From Roseicyclus persicicus (GTDB taxonomy: Bacteria; Pseudomonadota; Alphaproteobacteria; Rhodobacterales; Rhodobacteraceae), in assembly GCF_012395815.1 (NCBI RefSeq), contig NZ_JAAZQQ010000001.1, forward strand, positions 1 to 64,000: DNA of 64,000 bases, read 5' to 3'. The notes under the pieces were generated by a model, which saw only the letters and a list, made by a program, of their open reading frames with translations, did not search any database and was not told where the DNA came from. Shown piece after piece: positions 16,545-25,435 of this stretch. A program made the translations under genes and the position numbers. Numbering within the stretch: the first letter of the stretch is position 1; each line of letters opens with the position of its first letter.

Positions 16545-18308
16545 ATGAGCGACACCCCCGACACCGGCTATCAGGTCCTGGCGCGGAAATACCGCCCGCA
16601 GACCTTTGCCGACCTGATCGGCCAGGACGCCATGGTGCGCACGCTCAAGAACGCCTTCGCCGCCGACCGCATCGCGCAGGCCTTCATGCTGACGGGCATC
16701 CGCGGCACCGGCAAGACCACGACCGCGCGGATCATCGCCAAGGGGCTGAACTGCATCGGGCCGGACGGGCAGGGCAAGCCCACCACCGACCCCTGCGGCG
16801 TCTGCCAGAACTGCGTCGCCATCGCCGAGGGCCGCCACGTCGACGTGATGGAAATGGACGCCGCGTCGAACACCGGCGTGCAGAACATCCGTGACGCGAT
16901 CATCGAGACGGTCAGCTACCGCGCGGCCCAGGCGCGCTACAAGATCTTCATCATCGACGAGGTCCACATGCTGTCGACGAGCGCGTTCAACGCGCTCCTC
17001 AAGACGCTGGAGGAACCGCCGCCGCACGTGAAGTTCCTGTTCGCCACGACCGAGATCCGCAAGGTGCCGGTGACGGTCCTGTCCCGCTGCCAGCGCTTCG
17101 ACCTGCGCCGGATCGAGCCCGAGGTGATGATCGACCACCTGCGCCGCGTGGCGGTGCGGGAGGGGGCGCAGATCGCCGACGACGCGCTGGCCCTGATCAC
17201 GCGCGCCGCCGAGGGGTCGGTGCGGGACGCGATGAGCCTTCTGGACCAGGCCATCGCCCATGGCGCGGGCGAAACCACCGCCGACCAGGTCCGCGCCATG
17301 CTGGGCCTCGCCGACCGGGGCCGGGTGCTGGACCTGTTCGAGGCGATCATGCGCGGCGACACCGCCGCCGCGCTGTCCGAGCTGGGCGCGCAATACGCCG
17401 ACGGGGCCGACCCGGTGGCGGTGCTGCGCGACCTGGCCGAGATCACCCACTGGCTGAGCGTGGTGAAGATCACCCCTGAGGCCGCCGAGGACCCGACCAT
17501 CCCGCCCGAGGAACGCGTGCGCGGCCGGGCCCTCGCCGACCGCCTGCCGATGCGGGTGCTGACGCGGATGTGGCAGATGCTGCTCAAGGCGCTGGAGGAG
17601 GTCGCGTTGGCCCCCAACGCCATGATGGCCGCCGAGATGGCGGTGATCCGGCTGACCCATGTGGCCGACCTGCCCCCCCCCGGCGACCTCGTGAAGAAGC
17701 TGCAATCGACGCCGGCCCCGGCGGGCGGTGGCGGCCCCGCCCGGCCCATGGGCGGCGGCGGCCCGGTCCATGCCCCCCGCGCGCAGGCGCCCGCGCCCCG
17801 TGGCGGCGGGGGCGGCGCGCAGGCGGCGCTGCAGGTCCAGCCCGGCCCGGACCTGTCCGCCTACCCCAGTTTCCGCAGCGTCGTCGCGCTGCTGGAGGAG
17901 CTGCGCGACATCAAGCTGCTGGTCGAGGTCAAGACCTGCCTGCGGCTGGTGTCCTACGCCCCCGGCCGGATCGAGCTTCAGCCGACAGATGACGCGCCGG
18001 GCGACCTCGTGCAGCGGCTCAAGCGCGCGCTGCATCTGGCGACCGGGGCGAACTGGATCGTCGCCGTGGCGAACAGCGGCGGCGGCCAGACCATCGCCGA
18101 GGAGGACCAGGCCGACCGCCGCGCGATGGAGGCCGAGCTGATGCAGCACCCGCTGTTGCAGGCGGTCAAGGCGGCGTTCCCCGAGGCCCGCATCGCCGCC
18201 ATCCGCACCCGCGAGGAGCTGCAGGCCGAGGCCCGCGCCGAGGCGCTGCCCGAGCTGCCCGAACCCGACGACCTGCCCGAGGACTGGGACCCGTTCGAGG
18301 ACGAATAG
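16545..18308 (+). CDS. dnaX: DNA polymerase III subunit gamma/tau
   Basis: A 587-residue clamp-loader subunit. The AAA+ domain has Walker A GIRGTGKTTTARI, the zinc-binding cluster beginning LNC and ending DPCGVCQNC, Walker B FIIDEVHML and sensor 1 LFATTEIRKVP. A Gly/Pro/Arg-rich linker (about residues 385-430) leads to a C-terminal tau-like domain. The protein holds the clamp loader to the polymerase core in the replisome. The start ATG at 16545 gives MSDTPDTGYQVLARKYRPQ, the usual N-terminus. It is followed at 61 bases by ybaB and then recR, the conserved order. No slippery A/T run for a gamma frameshift was noticed. Confidence 0.96.
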   Translation: MSDTPDTGYQVLARKYRPQTFADLIGQDAMVRTLKNAFAADRIAQAFMLTGIRGTGKTTTARIIAKGLNCIGPDGQGKPTTDPCGVCQNCVAIAEGRHVDVMEMDAASNTGVQNIRDAIIETVSYRAAQARYKIFIIDEVHMLSTSAFNALLKTLEEPPPHVKFLFATTEIRKVPVTVLSRCQRFDLRRIEPEVMIDHLRRVAVREGAQIADDALALITRAAEGSVRDAMSLLDQAIAHGAGETTADQVRAMLGLADRGRVLDLFEAIMRGDTAAALSELGAQYADGADPVAVLRDLAEITHWLSVVKITPEAAEDPTIPPEERVRGRALADRLPMRVLTRMWQMLLKALEEVALAPNAMMAAEMAVIRLTHVADLPPPGDLVKKLQSTPAPAGGGGPARPMGGGGPVHAPRAQAPAPRGGGGGAQAALQVQPGPDLSAYPSFRSVVALLEELRDIKLLVEVKTCLRLVSYAPGRIELQPTDDAPGDLVQRLKRALHLATGANWIVAVANSGGGQTIAEEDQADRRAMEAELMQHPLLQAVKAAFPEARIAAIRTREELQAEARAEALPELPEPDDLPEDWDPFEDE

Positions 18309-18369
18309 CTTGTGGCCTGCGCGCCCCCCGCGTATCTCTGGCGGCACGCGCAAAGACGGAGAGAAACCG

Positions 18370-18714
18370 ATGCTGAAGGGTCTGGGCGGGCTTGGCGACA
18401 TGGCCAAGCTGATGAAGCAGGCGCAGGAAATGCAGACGAAGATGGCCGAGATGCAGGCCGCCCTCGAGACCATGACGGTCGAGGGGCAGTCGGGCGCGGG
18501 CCTCGTCAAGGCGACCGCCACGGCCAAGGGCGAGCTGATCGGCCTGAACATCGACCCCTCGATCTTCAACCAGGACGACAAGGAAGTGGTCGAGGACCTG
18601 ATCCTCGCCGCGATCAAGGACGCGCAGGCCCGCGCGCAGGAGAAAAGCCAGGAAGAGCTGGCCAAGCTGACCGAGGGCATGGGCCTGCCGCCCGGAATGA
18701 AACTCCCGTTCTGA
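18370..18714 (+). CDS. YbaB/EbfC family nucleoid-associated protein
   Basis: A 114-residue small DNA-binding protein. MLKGLGGLGDMAKLMKQAQEMQ is the typical first helix, followed by a long coiled segment (KMAEMQAALETM) and the conserved core KGELIGLNIDPSIFNQDDKE. YbaB proteins form homodimers that bind DNA with little specificity. ATG at 18370 follows GGAGAG; an upstream in-frame ATG at 18310 lacks a site. It is placed between dnaX and recR, with only three bases before the recR start, as in most bacteria. Confidence 0.94.
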   Translation: MLKGLGGLGDMAKLMKQAQEMQTKMAEMQAALETMTVEGQSGAGLVKATATAKGELIGLNIDPSIFNQDDKEVVEDLILAAIKDAQARAQEKSQEELAKLTEGMGLPPGMKLPF

Positions 18715-18717
18715 GCC

Positions 18718-19317
18718 GTGGCCGAGGCGCCCAAGGATATCGAGGCCCTGATCGAGATCATGGCCCGCCTGCCCGGGCTCGGGCCCCGGTCGGCCCGGCG
18801 CGCGGTGCTGCACCTCATCAAGAAGCGCGGGCCGTTGATGCGCCCGCTCGCCGAGGCGATGACCCGCGTGGCCGAGGCCGCGCGGGAATGCCTGAACTGC
18901 GGCAACATCGGCACCGCCGAGCTGTGCCCGATCTGCACCGACGCGCGCCGCGCCAACGGGCAGATCTGCGTGGTCGAGGATGTCGCCGACCTGTGGGCGA
19001 TGGAGCGCGGCGGCGCCTTCGCCGGGCGCTACCACGTGCTGGGCGGCACGCTGTCGGCGCTGGATGACGTGGGCCCCGAGGACCTGCGCATCCCGCGGCT
19101 CATGGACCGCGTCACCTCGGAGCACGCGACCGAGGTGATCCTGGCGCTGAACGCCACCGTCGACGGCCAGACCACGGCGCATTACATCGCCGACGCGCTA
19201 GCGGGCACGGGGGTTTCCGTCACCTCTCTGGCGCAGGGCGTGCCCATCGGCGGGGAGCTGGATTACCTCGACGACGGAACCATCTCGGCGGCGCTGAAGG
19301 CGCGCAAGTCGATCTGA
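18718..19317 (+). CDS. recR: Recombination mediator protein RecR
   Basis: A 199-residue DNA-repair protein that works with RecF and RecO in loading RecA at gaps. It shows the N-terminal helix-hairpin-helix ([17 protein letters not shown]), a C4 zinc finger ([17 protein letters not shown]) and the Toprim domain ([15 protein letters not shown] through [16 protein letters not shown]). The start is GTG at 18718, three bases after the ybaB stop, so it should be translationally coupled. Its partner recO is in the window at 38048 on the other strand. Confidence 0.96.
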   Translation: MAEAPKDIEALIEIMARLPGLGPRSARRAVLHLIKKRGPLMRPLAEAMTRVAEAARECLNCGNIGTAELCPICTDARRANGQICVVEDVADLWAMERGGAFAGRYHVLGGTLSALDDVGPEDLRIPRLMDRVTSEHATEVILALNATVDGQTTAHYIADALAGTGVSVTSLAQGVPIGGELDYLDDGTISAALKARKSI

Positions 19318-19368
19318 CCCGGCCTGCAACACGACACCTGCACAATTGATGGGCAGACACGGACCGTG

Positions 19369-19394
19369 AGCCGTAAACCTAGGTTATAACGGCT
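19369..19394 (+). promoter_or_regulatory. Nested palindrome upstream of the DUF4956-VTC pair
   Basis: AGCCGT (19369-19374) and ACGGCT (19389-19394) flank the 10-bp palindrome AACCTAGGTT (19376-19385). A TATAAC (19385-19390) inside it could be a -10 element. The structure lies about 130 bases before the DUF4956 start and could be an operator or an RNA hairpin. I know of no assigned regulator. Confidence 0.35.
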
Positions 19395-19521
19395 TAAACG
19401 CTGGCCCTAAGGGCGGCGATTAAACCGCTGCCCGATTCCCTCCACCCTATCTCCGTCCTGTAACAGGCGGATGACAGGAGGCCGGACCGACCCGGCCCGG
19501 ACCACGAGAGGGACGTTTTCG

Positions 19522-20103
19522 ATGCTCGACATGACCCACACGCAGGCGGTCGACCTGCTGGCGCGCTTTGCCATCAACACCGCGGCCATGACCCTGCTCA
19601 TCTTCGGGATGTTCTACCGCCGTTACCGCGACAAGCAGCTGGCCACGACCGCGGCCATGTTCAACACCTTCGCCTTCGCCGTGCTGACGATCCTGTCCTC
19701 GGTCGAGTTCAGCCTCGCCGCGGGGTTCGGCCTGTTCGCGATCCTAGCGCTGTTCTCGCTGCGGTCCGAACAGATCGACAAGCTCGAGATCAGCTACTTC
19801 TTCGGCGCCATCGCCATCGCCGTGATCTGCTCGGTCATGGGCACCAGCCTGGTCTTCGTGATGCTGGTGACCGCGCTCGTGCTCGCCGCTGCCTACATCA
19901 TCGACCATCCCCGGGTCCTGCGCCTGTCGGACGGGATCCAGATCACGCTCGACCAGATCGACCCCCACGCCCTGTCCGACCCCGAGCTGATGCGCCGCGA
20001 CCTGTCGCACCGGCTCGGCGTCGAGGTGATGTCCTACAACATCGTCGGCCTGAACTACGTGAACGACCTCGCGGTCATCAACGTCTTCTACCGCAAGTCC
20101 TGA
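19522..20103 (+). CDS. DUF4956 membrane protein
   Basis: A 193-residue inner-membrane protein. Four or so hydrophobic segments run from FAINTAAMTLLIFGMFYRRY through NTFAFAVLTILSSVEFSLAA and GLFAILALFSLRSEQIDK to IAIAVICSVMGTSLVFVMLV. The soluble tail has RDLSHRLGVEVMSYNIVGLN. This pattern is the DUF4956 family, which is usually encoded beside VTC-domain proteins, as here (27 bases upstream). ATG at 19522 follows GAGAGGGA; an earlier ATG at 19471 has no site. Function is unknown; inference from context is a membrane partner for the polyphosphate polymerase-like protein. Confidence 0.86.
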   Translation: MLDMTHTQAVDLLARFAINTAAMTLLIFGMFYRRYRDKQLATTAAMFNTFAFAVLTILSSVEFSLAAGFGLFAILALFSLRSEQIDKLEISYFFGAIAIAVICSVMGTSLVFVMLVTALVLAAAYIIDHPRVLRLSDGIQITLDQIDPHALSDPELMRRDLSHRLGVEVMSYNIVGLNYVNDLAVINVFYRKS

Positions 20104-20130
20104 TCCCCGCAGAGCCCGAGGAAACCCGCC

Positions 20131-20910
20131 ATGCTGGACGAGTTCGCCACCCGTTTCGCCCCCGTCACCCTGGACGAGATGAACGCCAAGGCCGCGATGA
20201 TGACCCGGCTCGACAACAAGTACGTGCTGACGGTCTCCGACCTGATGGGCGCGGCCGCGGGGCTTTCGGAGATCTTCGAGGTCCTCGACATCGACGGCCA
20301 GCGCCTCTTTACCTACGAGACGGTCTATTTCGACGACGACGGGCGCCAGAGCTTCTTCGACCACCACCAGGGCCGCCGGCGGCGCTGCAAGGTCCGCACC
20401 CGGGCCTATGTCGACGCCGGCCTGTGCTTCGTCGAGATCAAGCTCAAGGACAAGCGCGGCGTGACCGTCAAGCGGCGCATCCCGGTCGACCCGGACCGGC
20501 GGCATCACCTCTGCGATGCGGGCCGCGCCCATGTCGCGGGCAGCTACAGCGCGCTGTACGGCGCGCCGTTCGAGGCCGAGCTCCACCCGGTGATCCAGAT
20601 GCGCTACCGGCGGATGACGCTGGCCGCGCGCGACGGCGGCGAGCGCATGACGATCGACGCCGGCCTCTCGTTCTGGTGGGGCGACCGCCGCCGCGCGGTG
20701 TCCGACGACCTCGTCATCGTGGAAACCAAGTCGGCGCGGGGCAACGGGCTGGCGGACAGGGTGCTCCGGGCGCGCCACCTGCATCCGGTCGGCGGATGCT
20801 CCAAGTATTGCGTCGGCATGGCCGCGCTGGGCGAGGTGCCGCGCTACAACCGATTCCTGCCGGCGATGCGCAAGCTGGGCCTGCACGAGGATCTGCGCGC
20901 CGCCGCCTGA
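20131..20910 (+). CDS. VTC domain protein (polyphosphate polymerase-like)
   Basis: A 259-residue protein of the VTC/CYTH-like tunnel fold. The ligand-binding strands are recognisable: MMTRLDNKYVL, YETVYFDDD, RRRCKVRTRAY, CFVEIKLKDKRG, VKRRIPV and LVIVETKSARG. The Arg, Lys and Glu residues expected to line the triphosphate tunnel all appear to be present. In yeast the VTC domain makes polyphosphate from ATP; bacterial members are mostly uncharacterised. It has no membrane segment and follows DUF4956 closely, so the pair may form a membrane-bound polymerase. A CotH-like kinase gene often seen with this pair is not here. A weak GC hairpin (20921-20937) follows its stop. Confidence 0.87.
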   Translation: MLDEFATRFAPVTLDEMNAKAAMMTRLDNKYVLTVSDLMGAAAGLSEIFEVLDIDGQRLFTYETVYFDDDGRQSFFDHHQGRRRRCKVRTRAYVDAGLCFVEIKLKDKRGVTVKRRIPVDPDRRHHLCDAGRAHVAGSYSALYGAPFEAELHPVIQMRYRRMTLAARDGGERMTIDAGLSFWWGDRRRAVSDDLVIVETKSARGNGLADRVLRARHLHPVGGCSKYCVGMAALGEVPRYNRFLPAMRKLGLHEDLRAAA

Positions 20911-20993
20911 GCTGAGGGGAGGGGCGCGGCCCGCCCCGGGCATCGGACGTTACGTCAGATCGGCAACGACGCGATGGGAGACGGCCCGGATCG

Positions 20994-21002
20994 TGCTATC
21001 TT
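20994..21002 (+). promoter_or_regulatory. Extended -10 promoter for a possibly leaderless mRNA
   Basis: TGCTATCTT contains an extended -10 (TG-N-TATCTT). The ATG of the TrhA-type gene is at 21010, eight bases after the hexamer, so a normal start site would fall at or next to the A of ATG. No ribosome-binding site is seen before the ATG, which agrees with a leaderless transcript. Confidence 0.5.
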
Positions 21003-21009
21003 TATTGAC

Positions 21010-21666
21010 ATGAGCCACATTGCCGGCAGCCGCCCCTACACACGCGCCGAGTACATCTCGGACGCCATCGTGCACGCCTCGGGCATCGGCGCGGCGCTGG
21101 TCGGCGGGCCGCTCCTGATCGCGATGGCGGCCTACCGGATCGGGGAACCGGCCATCGTCATCGCCGTCGCGGTCTACTTCGCCACCGGCCTCGCCATGTG
21201 GTCCTTTTCCGCGGCCTACAACCTGCTGCGCCGCCCGGCCTGGGTCGACCGGCTGCGCCGGATGGACCAGTCGGCCATCTACTTCAAGATCGCGGGCACC
21301 TACACGCCCTTCGCCGTGCTGGCGGCGGGGCAGGCGGGGTTCCTGGCGGCGATCTGGACCGTCGCCGCCGCGGGCGCCGCGCTGATCCTGTTTTCCAGCC
21401 GCTACACCTGGCTCGCCATCCCGCTCTATCTCGGGCTGGGCTGGGCAGGGGCGCTCTGGGGCGGGCCGCTGGTGTCGGGCCTGACGCCGCTGGGCTTCTG
21501 GCTGCTGGCGGCGGGCGGCATCACCTATTCGGCCGGCATCGCCTTCCTGCTGTGGGAACGGCTGCCGTTCCACAACACGATCTGGCATGTCTTCGTGTTT
21601 CTCGGCTCGCTGGCCTGCTACGCGGCCATCGCCGCCGAGCTCTGGCAACGCACCGCGCCGGTCTGA
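21010..21666 (+). CDS. TrhA/hemolysin III (PAQR-type) membrane protein
   Basis: A 218-residue protein with seven hydrophobic segments. SHIAGSRPYTRAEYISDAIVH is the usual N-terminus, FSAAYNLLRRP and RRMDQSAIYFKIAGTYTPFA carry the conserved Ser, Asp and His-like positions of the PAQR family, and LPFHNTIWHVFVFLGS holds the two C-terminal histidines expected to bind zinc. Bacterial members have been linked to membrane homeostasis; the hemolysin label is historical. I start it at ATG 21010 rather than 20974, because the longer form is charged and a promoter-like -10 lies between the two. Confidence 0.88.
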   Translation: MSHIAGSRPYTRAEYISDAIVHASGIGAALVGGPLLIAMAAYRIGEPAIVIAVAVYFATGLAMWSFSAAYNLLRRPAWVDRLRRMDQSAIYFKIAGTYTPFAVLAAGQAGFLAAIWTVAAAGAALILFSSRYTWLAIPLYLGLGWAGALWGGPLVSGLTPLGFWLLAAGGITYSAGIAFLLWERLPFHNTIWHVFVFLGSLACYAAIAAELWQRTAPV

Positions 21667-21784
21667 CGCGGCGTCGAATGACCGGCCCGCGTCGATTTTG
21701 ACCTGTTTTCGACCCCCCGATCGCACTAACACTCGCCCTTGAAGGTTCGTTCGGCGCCTCGGCGCCCGTGAGAGGAGAGACGCG

Positions 21785-22546
21785 ATGAAGGTACTCGTAC
21801 CCGTCAAGCGCGTGATCGACTACAACGTGAAGGTCCGCGTGAAGGCGGATGGCTCCGGGGTCGATCTCGCCAACGTGAAGATGTCGATGAACCCCTTCGA
21901 CGAAATCGCGGTCGAGGAGGCGATCCGCCTGAAGGAGGCCGGCAAGGCCGAGGAGGTCGTGGCCGTCTCGATCGGCGTCAAGCAGGCGCAGGAGACGCTG
22001 CGCACCGCGCTGGCCATGGGGGCCGACCGCGCGATCCTGGTGGTCTCCGCCGACGACGTGCACCAGGACATCGAGCCGCTGGCGGTGGCCAAGATCCTCG
22101 CCAAGGTGGTCGAGGCCGAGCAGCCGGGCCTCGTGCTGGCCGGCAAGCAGGCCATCGACAACGACATGAACGCGACCGGCCAGATGCTGGCCGCGCTGCT
22201 GGGCTGGAGCCAGGCGACCTTCGCCTCGGAGGTCGCCGTCGAGGGCGACCACGCGCTCGTCACCCGCGAGGTCGACGGGGGCCTGCAGACCGTCAAGGTC
22301 AAGATGCCCGCGGTCGTGACCGTGGACCTGCGCCTGAACGAGCCGCGCTACGCGTCGCTGCCGAACATCATGAAGGCCAAGAAGAAGCCGTTGGAGGAAA
22401 AGACCGCCGCCGACTACGGCGTCGACGTCACGCCGCGGCTGACCGTGGTCAAGACCGCCGAGCCGGGCGCGCGCAAGGCGGGCGTCAAGGTGGGCTCGGT
22501 CGACGAGCTGATCGCGAAACTCAAGGACGAGGCGGGGGTGATCTGA
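21785..22546 (+). CDS. etfB: Electron transfer flavoprotein subunit beta
   Basis: A 253-residue subunit that, with EtfA, carries electrons from acyl-CoA dehydrogenases to ETF:quinone oxidoreductase. It has [20 protein letters not shown], the family signature region [21 protein letters not shown], and [20 protein letters not shown] of the AMP-binding half. ATG at 21785 follows GAGGAGAG. A TTGACC at 21698-21703 may be the -35 of the operon promoter. The stop overlaps etfA by one base (TGATG). The methylsuccinyl-CoA dehydrogenase at 34539 is a likely electron donor. Confidence 0.96.
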   Translation: MKVLVPVKRVIDYNVKVRVKADGSGVDLANVKMSMNPFDEIAVEEAIRLKEAGKAEEVVAVSIGVKQAQETLRTALAMGADRAILVVSADDVHQDIEPLAVAKILAKVVEAEQPGLVLAGKQAIDNDMNATGQMLAALLGWSQATFASEVAVEGDHALVTREVDGGLQTVKVKMPAVVTVDLRLNEPRYASLPNIMKAKKKPLEEKTAADYGVDVTPRLTVVKTAEPGARKAGVKVGSVDELIAKLKDEAGVI

Positions 22547-23472
22547 TGGCGGTTCTTCTTCTTGCGGACGTGACGAACGGCCAGCTCGCGACCGACGCGG
22601 TGGCCAAGGCGCTGACGGCGGTGGCCTCGCTTGGCGAGGTCCACGTGCTGGTCGCGGGCCAGGGCGGCGACGCCGCGGCGGCCGAGGCGGCCACGTTGCA
22701 GGGCGTGTCCAAGGTGCTGTTCGCGGGCGACCACGGCTATTGCCACATGCTGGCCGAGCCAGTGGCCGACCTCGTGGTCTCGCTGGCGGGCGGCTACAGC
22801 CACATCGCGGCGCCCGCGACTTCGGATGCCAAGAACGTGCTGCCGCGGGTCGCGGCGCTGCTCGACGTGATGGTGATCTCGGAGGTGACCGCCGTGGTCG
22901 ACGCCGAGACCTTCGAGCGGCCGATCTACGCCGGCAACGCGATCCAGACCGTCAAGTCGTCGGACAAGGTCAAGGTGATGACCGTCCGCACCGCGGGCTT
23001 CGACGCCGCCGGCGCGGGCAATGCGGCGCCGGTCGAGGCGCTGGGCACGGCGGCGGGCGCGGGCCTGTCGGAATGGGTCGAGGACAAGGTGGCGGCCTCG
23101 GACCGCCCCGAGCTGACCTCGGCGGGCATCGTCGTCTCGGGTGGTCGCGGCGTCGGCAGCCAGGAGCAGTTCGCCCTGATCGAGGCGCTGGCCGACAAGC
23201 TGGGCGCCGCGGTGGGCGCGTCCCGCGCGGCGGTCGATTCGGGCTATGCGCCGAACGACTGGCAGGTGGGCCAGACCGGCAAGGTCGTGGCGCCGCAGCT
23301 CTACGTCGCCGTCGGCATCTCGGGCGCGATCCAGCACCTCGCCGGCATGAAGGACAGCAAGGTGATCGTCGCGATCAACAAGGACGAGGAGGCGCCGATC
23401 TTCCAGGTCGCCGACTACGGCCTCGTCGCCGACCTGTTCGAGGCGGTGCCGGAGCTGACCTCCAAGCTGTGA
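22546..23472 (+). CDS. etfA: Electron transfer flavoprotein subunit alpha
   Basis: A 308-residue FAD-binding subunit. The N-terminal half begins [20 protein letters not shown]. The C-terminal FAD site is clear: [48 protein letters not shown] and [18 protein letters not shown]. It is translated directly after etfB (1-base overlap, TGATG), which supports equal subunit production. A 10-bp stem terminator lies just after its stop. Together the two genes form a single soluble electron carrier in the cytoplasm. Confidence 0.96.
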   Translation: MAVLLLADVTNGQLATDAVAKALTAVASLGEVHVLVAGQGGDAAAAEAATLQGVSKVLFAGDHGYCHMLAEPVADLVVSLAGGYSHIAAPATSDAKNVLPRVAALLDVMVISEVTAVVDAETFERPIYAGNAIQTVKSSDKVKVMTVRTAGFDAAGAGNAAPVEALGTAAGAGLSEWVEDKVAASDRPELTSAGIVVSGGRGVGSQEQFALIEALADKLGAAVGASRAAVDSGYAPNDWQVGQTGKVVAPQLYVAVGISGAIQHLAGMKDSKVIVAINKDEEAPIFQVADYGLVADLFEAVPELTSKL

Positions 23473-23494
23473 GCCTGTCGCCTGTCACGATTTG

Positions 23495-23526
23495 ACCCGC
23501 CCCGTGGCCCCCGGCCCGGGGCGGGT
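23495..23526 (+). terminator. Terminator of the etfBA operon
   Basis: ACCCGCCCCG (23495-23504) and CGGGGCGGGT (23517-23526) form a perfect 10-bp stem with a 12-base loop, followed by TCCGTTT. It lies 23 bases after the etfA stop and 7 bases before the end of the convergent DUF6473 gene, so it could work in both directions. The T run is interrupted. Confidence 0.75.
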
Positions 23527-23532
23527 TCCGTT

Positions 23533-24351
23533 TCAGCCCAGCCGGTCGCGCAGCAGCGCCGCGGCCAGGTCATGCGCCTCGGGGCCGGGCAGGGCGCGCG
23601 CCGCGGCCTCCTCCCGCGGGGCGTAGAACATGCCGCGCGTGGCCGCCGGCCCCTCGGCGGGCGGCGCCACCGCGACGGTGAGGGAGGCGGCCAGCGGGGT
23701 GACCTCCTCCAGCATGGCCGCGGTGACCAGCACGGGGTCGGCACCCAGCCCGCCCGCGGGCGGCGCGTCGCCCGGCGCGCGGCGTGACAGCCACATCAGG
23801 TGCACGGGTGCCGCCGTCCGGCCGAGAAACCCCTTCATCCGCGCCACCCAGGCGGTGCGCAGTTCGGCCTCGACGATGCCGAAGCGGTCGGCCGACAGCG
23901 CCCGGAGATGGGTCAGCAGGTGCCGCGTGTAGTGGAATTCGGTGAAATCCACGTCGCGGTAGACGGTGCGCAGGATCGCCGTCGCCTTGACGAAGCGGTC
24001 GTTGCGCCGCGGATGCACGGCGTAGAAGCGGTTGCTCATGTTCTGCGCCCCGGTGACCTGCAGCACCACGGCCGCGGCGCCGGCCGTCGCCGCCCGGATC
24101 GCCGGGTCGTGCATCAGCACGTCGAGCCCCGCGTTCATCACCCCCATGTTCACCACCGCGGCCGGCAGCGCGGCGTCGAGCTGCGTGGCGTAGGGCAGGG
24201 GAATGAAGCGGCCGAAGGTCTCCGTCCCGCCGAGACAGAGGACGTAGGGCGGTTCCAGCGCGTGGCCGGGGCCGCGGAACCGCAGGACGGAGCCGGGATA
24301 GCTGACCGGCTGATAGTCCAGGGGCAGCGGGCCCCGCTGTTCGAAACTCAT
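23533..24351 (-). CDS. DUF6473 family protein
   Basis: A 272-residue soluble protein. The conserved features are LPLDYQPVSYPGSVLRFRGPG, VLCLGGTETFGRFI, VNMGVMNAGLDVLMHDPAI, VTGAQNMSNRFYAVHPRRND and YRDVDFTEFHYTRHLLTHL. This matches a Rhodobacterales family known as DUF6473, of unknown role. The GGTETFG and VNAG-like pattern recalls an SGNH-type hydrolase scaffold, but I do not claim activity. ATG at 24351 has AGGAGGGG upstream, a strong site that decides the start. It is divergent from the hydroxybutyryl-CoA dehydrogenase gene across 205 bases that include an AT-rich patch (about 24419-24455). Confidence 0.84.
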   Translation of the reverse strand: MSFEQRGPLPLDYQPVSYPGSVLRFRGPGHALEPPYVLCLGGTETFGRFIPLPYATQLDAALPAAVVNMGVMNAGLDVLMHDPAIRAATAGAAAVVLQVTGAQNMSNRFYAVHPRRNDRFVKATAILRTVYRDVDFTEFHYTRHLLTHLRALSADRFGIVEAELRTAWVARMKGFLGRTAAPVHLMWLSRRAPGDAPPAGGLGADPVLVTAAMLEEVTPLAASLTVAVAPPAEGPAATRGMFYAPREEAAARALPGPEAHDLAAALLRDRLG

Positions 24352-24556
24352 GCACCACCCCTCCTGCCGGATCGAGGACTCACCCACGACCAGACTGGTG
24401 CCAAGAGGTTTCCAAAGGGATAAGCTTCTATTTCACAAAGACTTTTACGTATTCCGCCGCCCCCGCCCCGCGCGCTTGGGCCGCGGCGGGCGGGCTTGTC
24501 TCGGGGCGCGTGCCGCGCCTATGGTGCGCGCGACAGGCGAGCGCGGGGGACGGGCC

Positions 24557-25432
24557 ATGGAGATTTCATCGATCGGCGTGGTCGGGGCGGGGCAGATGGG
24601 CAACGGCATCGCCCATGTCTGCGCGCTGGCGGGCTACGACGTGGTGATGACCGACATCAGCGCCGACGCCCTGTCGCGGGCGCTGTCCCTGATCGAGAAG
24701 AACCTTGGCCGGCAGGTCAGCCGCGGCAAGATCAGCGAGGCCGAGATGGCCGCCGCCATGGCCCGCATCCGCACCACGACCACGCTGGCCGAGCTCGGGC
24801 CCACGGACCTCGTGATCGAGGCCGCGACCGAGCGCGAGACGGTGAAGCAGGCGATCTTCGAGGACCTGCTGCCGCACCTGAAGCCGACCACGATCCTGAC
24901 CTCGAACACCTCGTCGATCTCGATCACGCGGCTGGCCAGCCGTACCGACCGGCCGGAAAAGTTCATGGGGTTCCACTTCATGAACCCGGTGCCGGTGATG
25001 CAGCTGGTGGAGCTGATCCGCGGCATCGCCACCGACGAGGAGACGTTCAAGGCGTGCAAGTCGGTGGTGGACCGGCTGGGCAAGACGGCCGCCACGGCCG
25101 AGGATTTCCCGGCCTTCATCGTCAACCGCATCCTGATGCCGATGATCAACGAGGCGGTCTACACGCTGTACGAAGGGGTGGGGAACGTCACCTCGATCGA
25201 CATGGCGATGAAGCTGGGGACGAACCACCCGATGGGGCCGCTGGAGCTGGCCGACTTCATCGGGCTCGACACCTGCCTCGCGATCATGAACGTGCTGCAC
25301 GACGGGCTGGCGGACACCAAGTATCGGCCCTGCCCGCTGCTGACCAAATACGTCGAGGCGGGGTGGCTGGGCCGCAAGACCCAGCGCGGCTTCTACGACT
25401 ACCGCGGCGAGGTGCCGGTTCCGACGCGCTGA
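24557..25432 (+). CDS. 3-hydroxybutyryl-CoA dehydrogenase
   Basis: A 291-residue cytoplasmic enzyme. The Rossmann motif is IGVVGAGQMGNGIAHVCALA. The catalytic region has TSNTSSISITRLA, GFHFMNPVPVMQLVEL (catalytic His) and FPAFIVNRILMPMINEAVY. The C-terminal domain has NHPMGPLELADFIGLDTCL. It interconverts acetoacetyl-CoA and 3-hydroxybutyryl-CoA with NAD(P)H, feeding polyhydroxybutyrate, butyrate or the ethylmalonyl-CoA route. ATG at 24557 is chosen since the upstream frame is Arg-rich and low in conservation. Its stop lies one base before the flank of the CTTGCAAG palindrome array. Confidence 0.93.
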   Translation: MEISSIGVVGAGQMGNGIAHVCALAGYDVVMTDISADALSRALSLIEKNLGRQVSRGKISEAEMAAAMARIRTTTTLAELGPTDLVIEAATERETVKQAIFEDLLPHLKPTTILTSNTSSISITRLASRTDRPEKFMGFHFMNPVPVMQLVELIRGIATDEETFKACKSVVDRLGKTAATAEDFPAFIVNRILMPMINEAVYTLYEGVGNVTSIDMAMKLGTNHPMGPLELADFIGLDTCLAIMNVLHDGLADTKYRPCPLLTKYVEAGWLGRKTQRGFYDYRGEVPVPTR

Positions 25433-25435
25433 CCG

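Noticed and set aside
16065-18956. A 963-codon minus-strand frame ending in the small membrane protein
   Set aside because: Only the last 122 codons, after a good ribosome-binding site at 16433, look like a protein. The rest is antisense to dnaX and ybaB.
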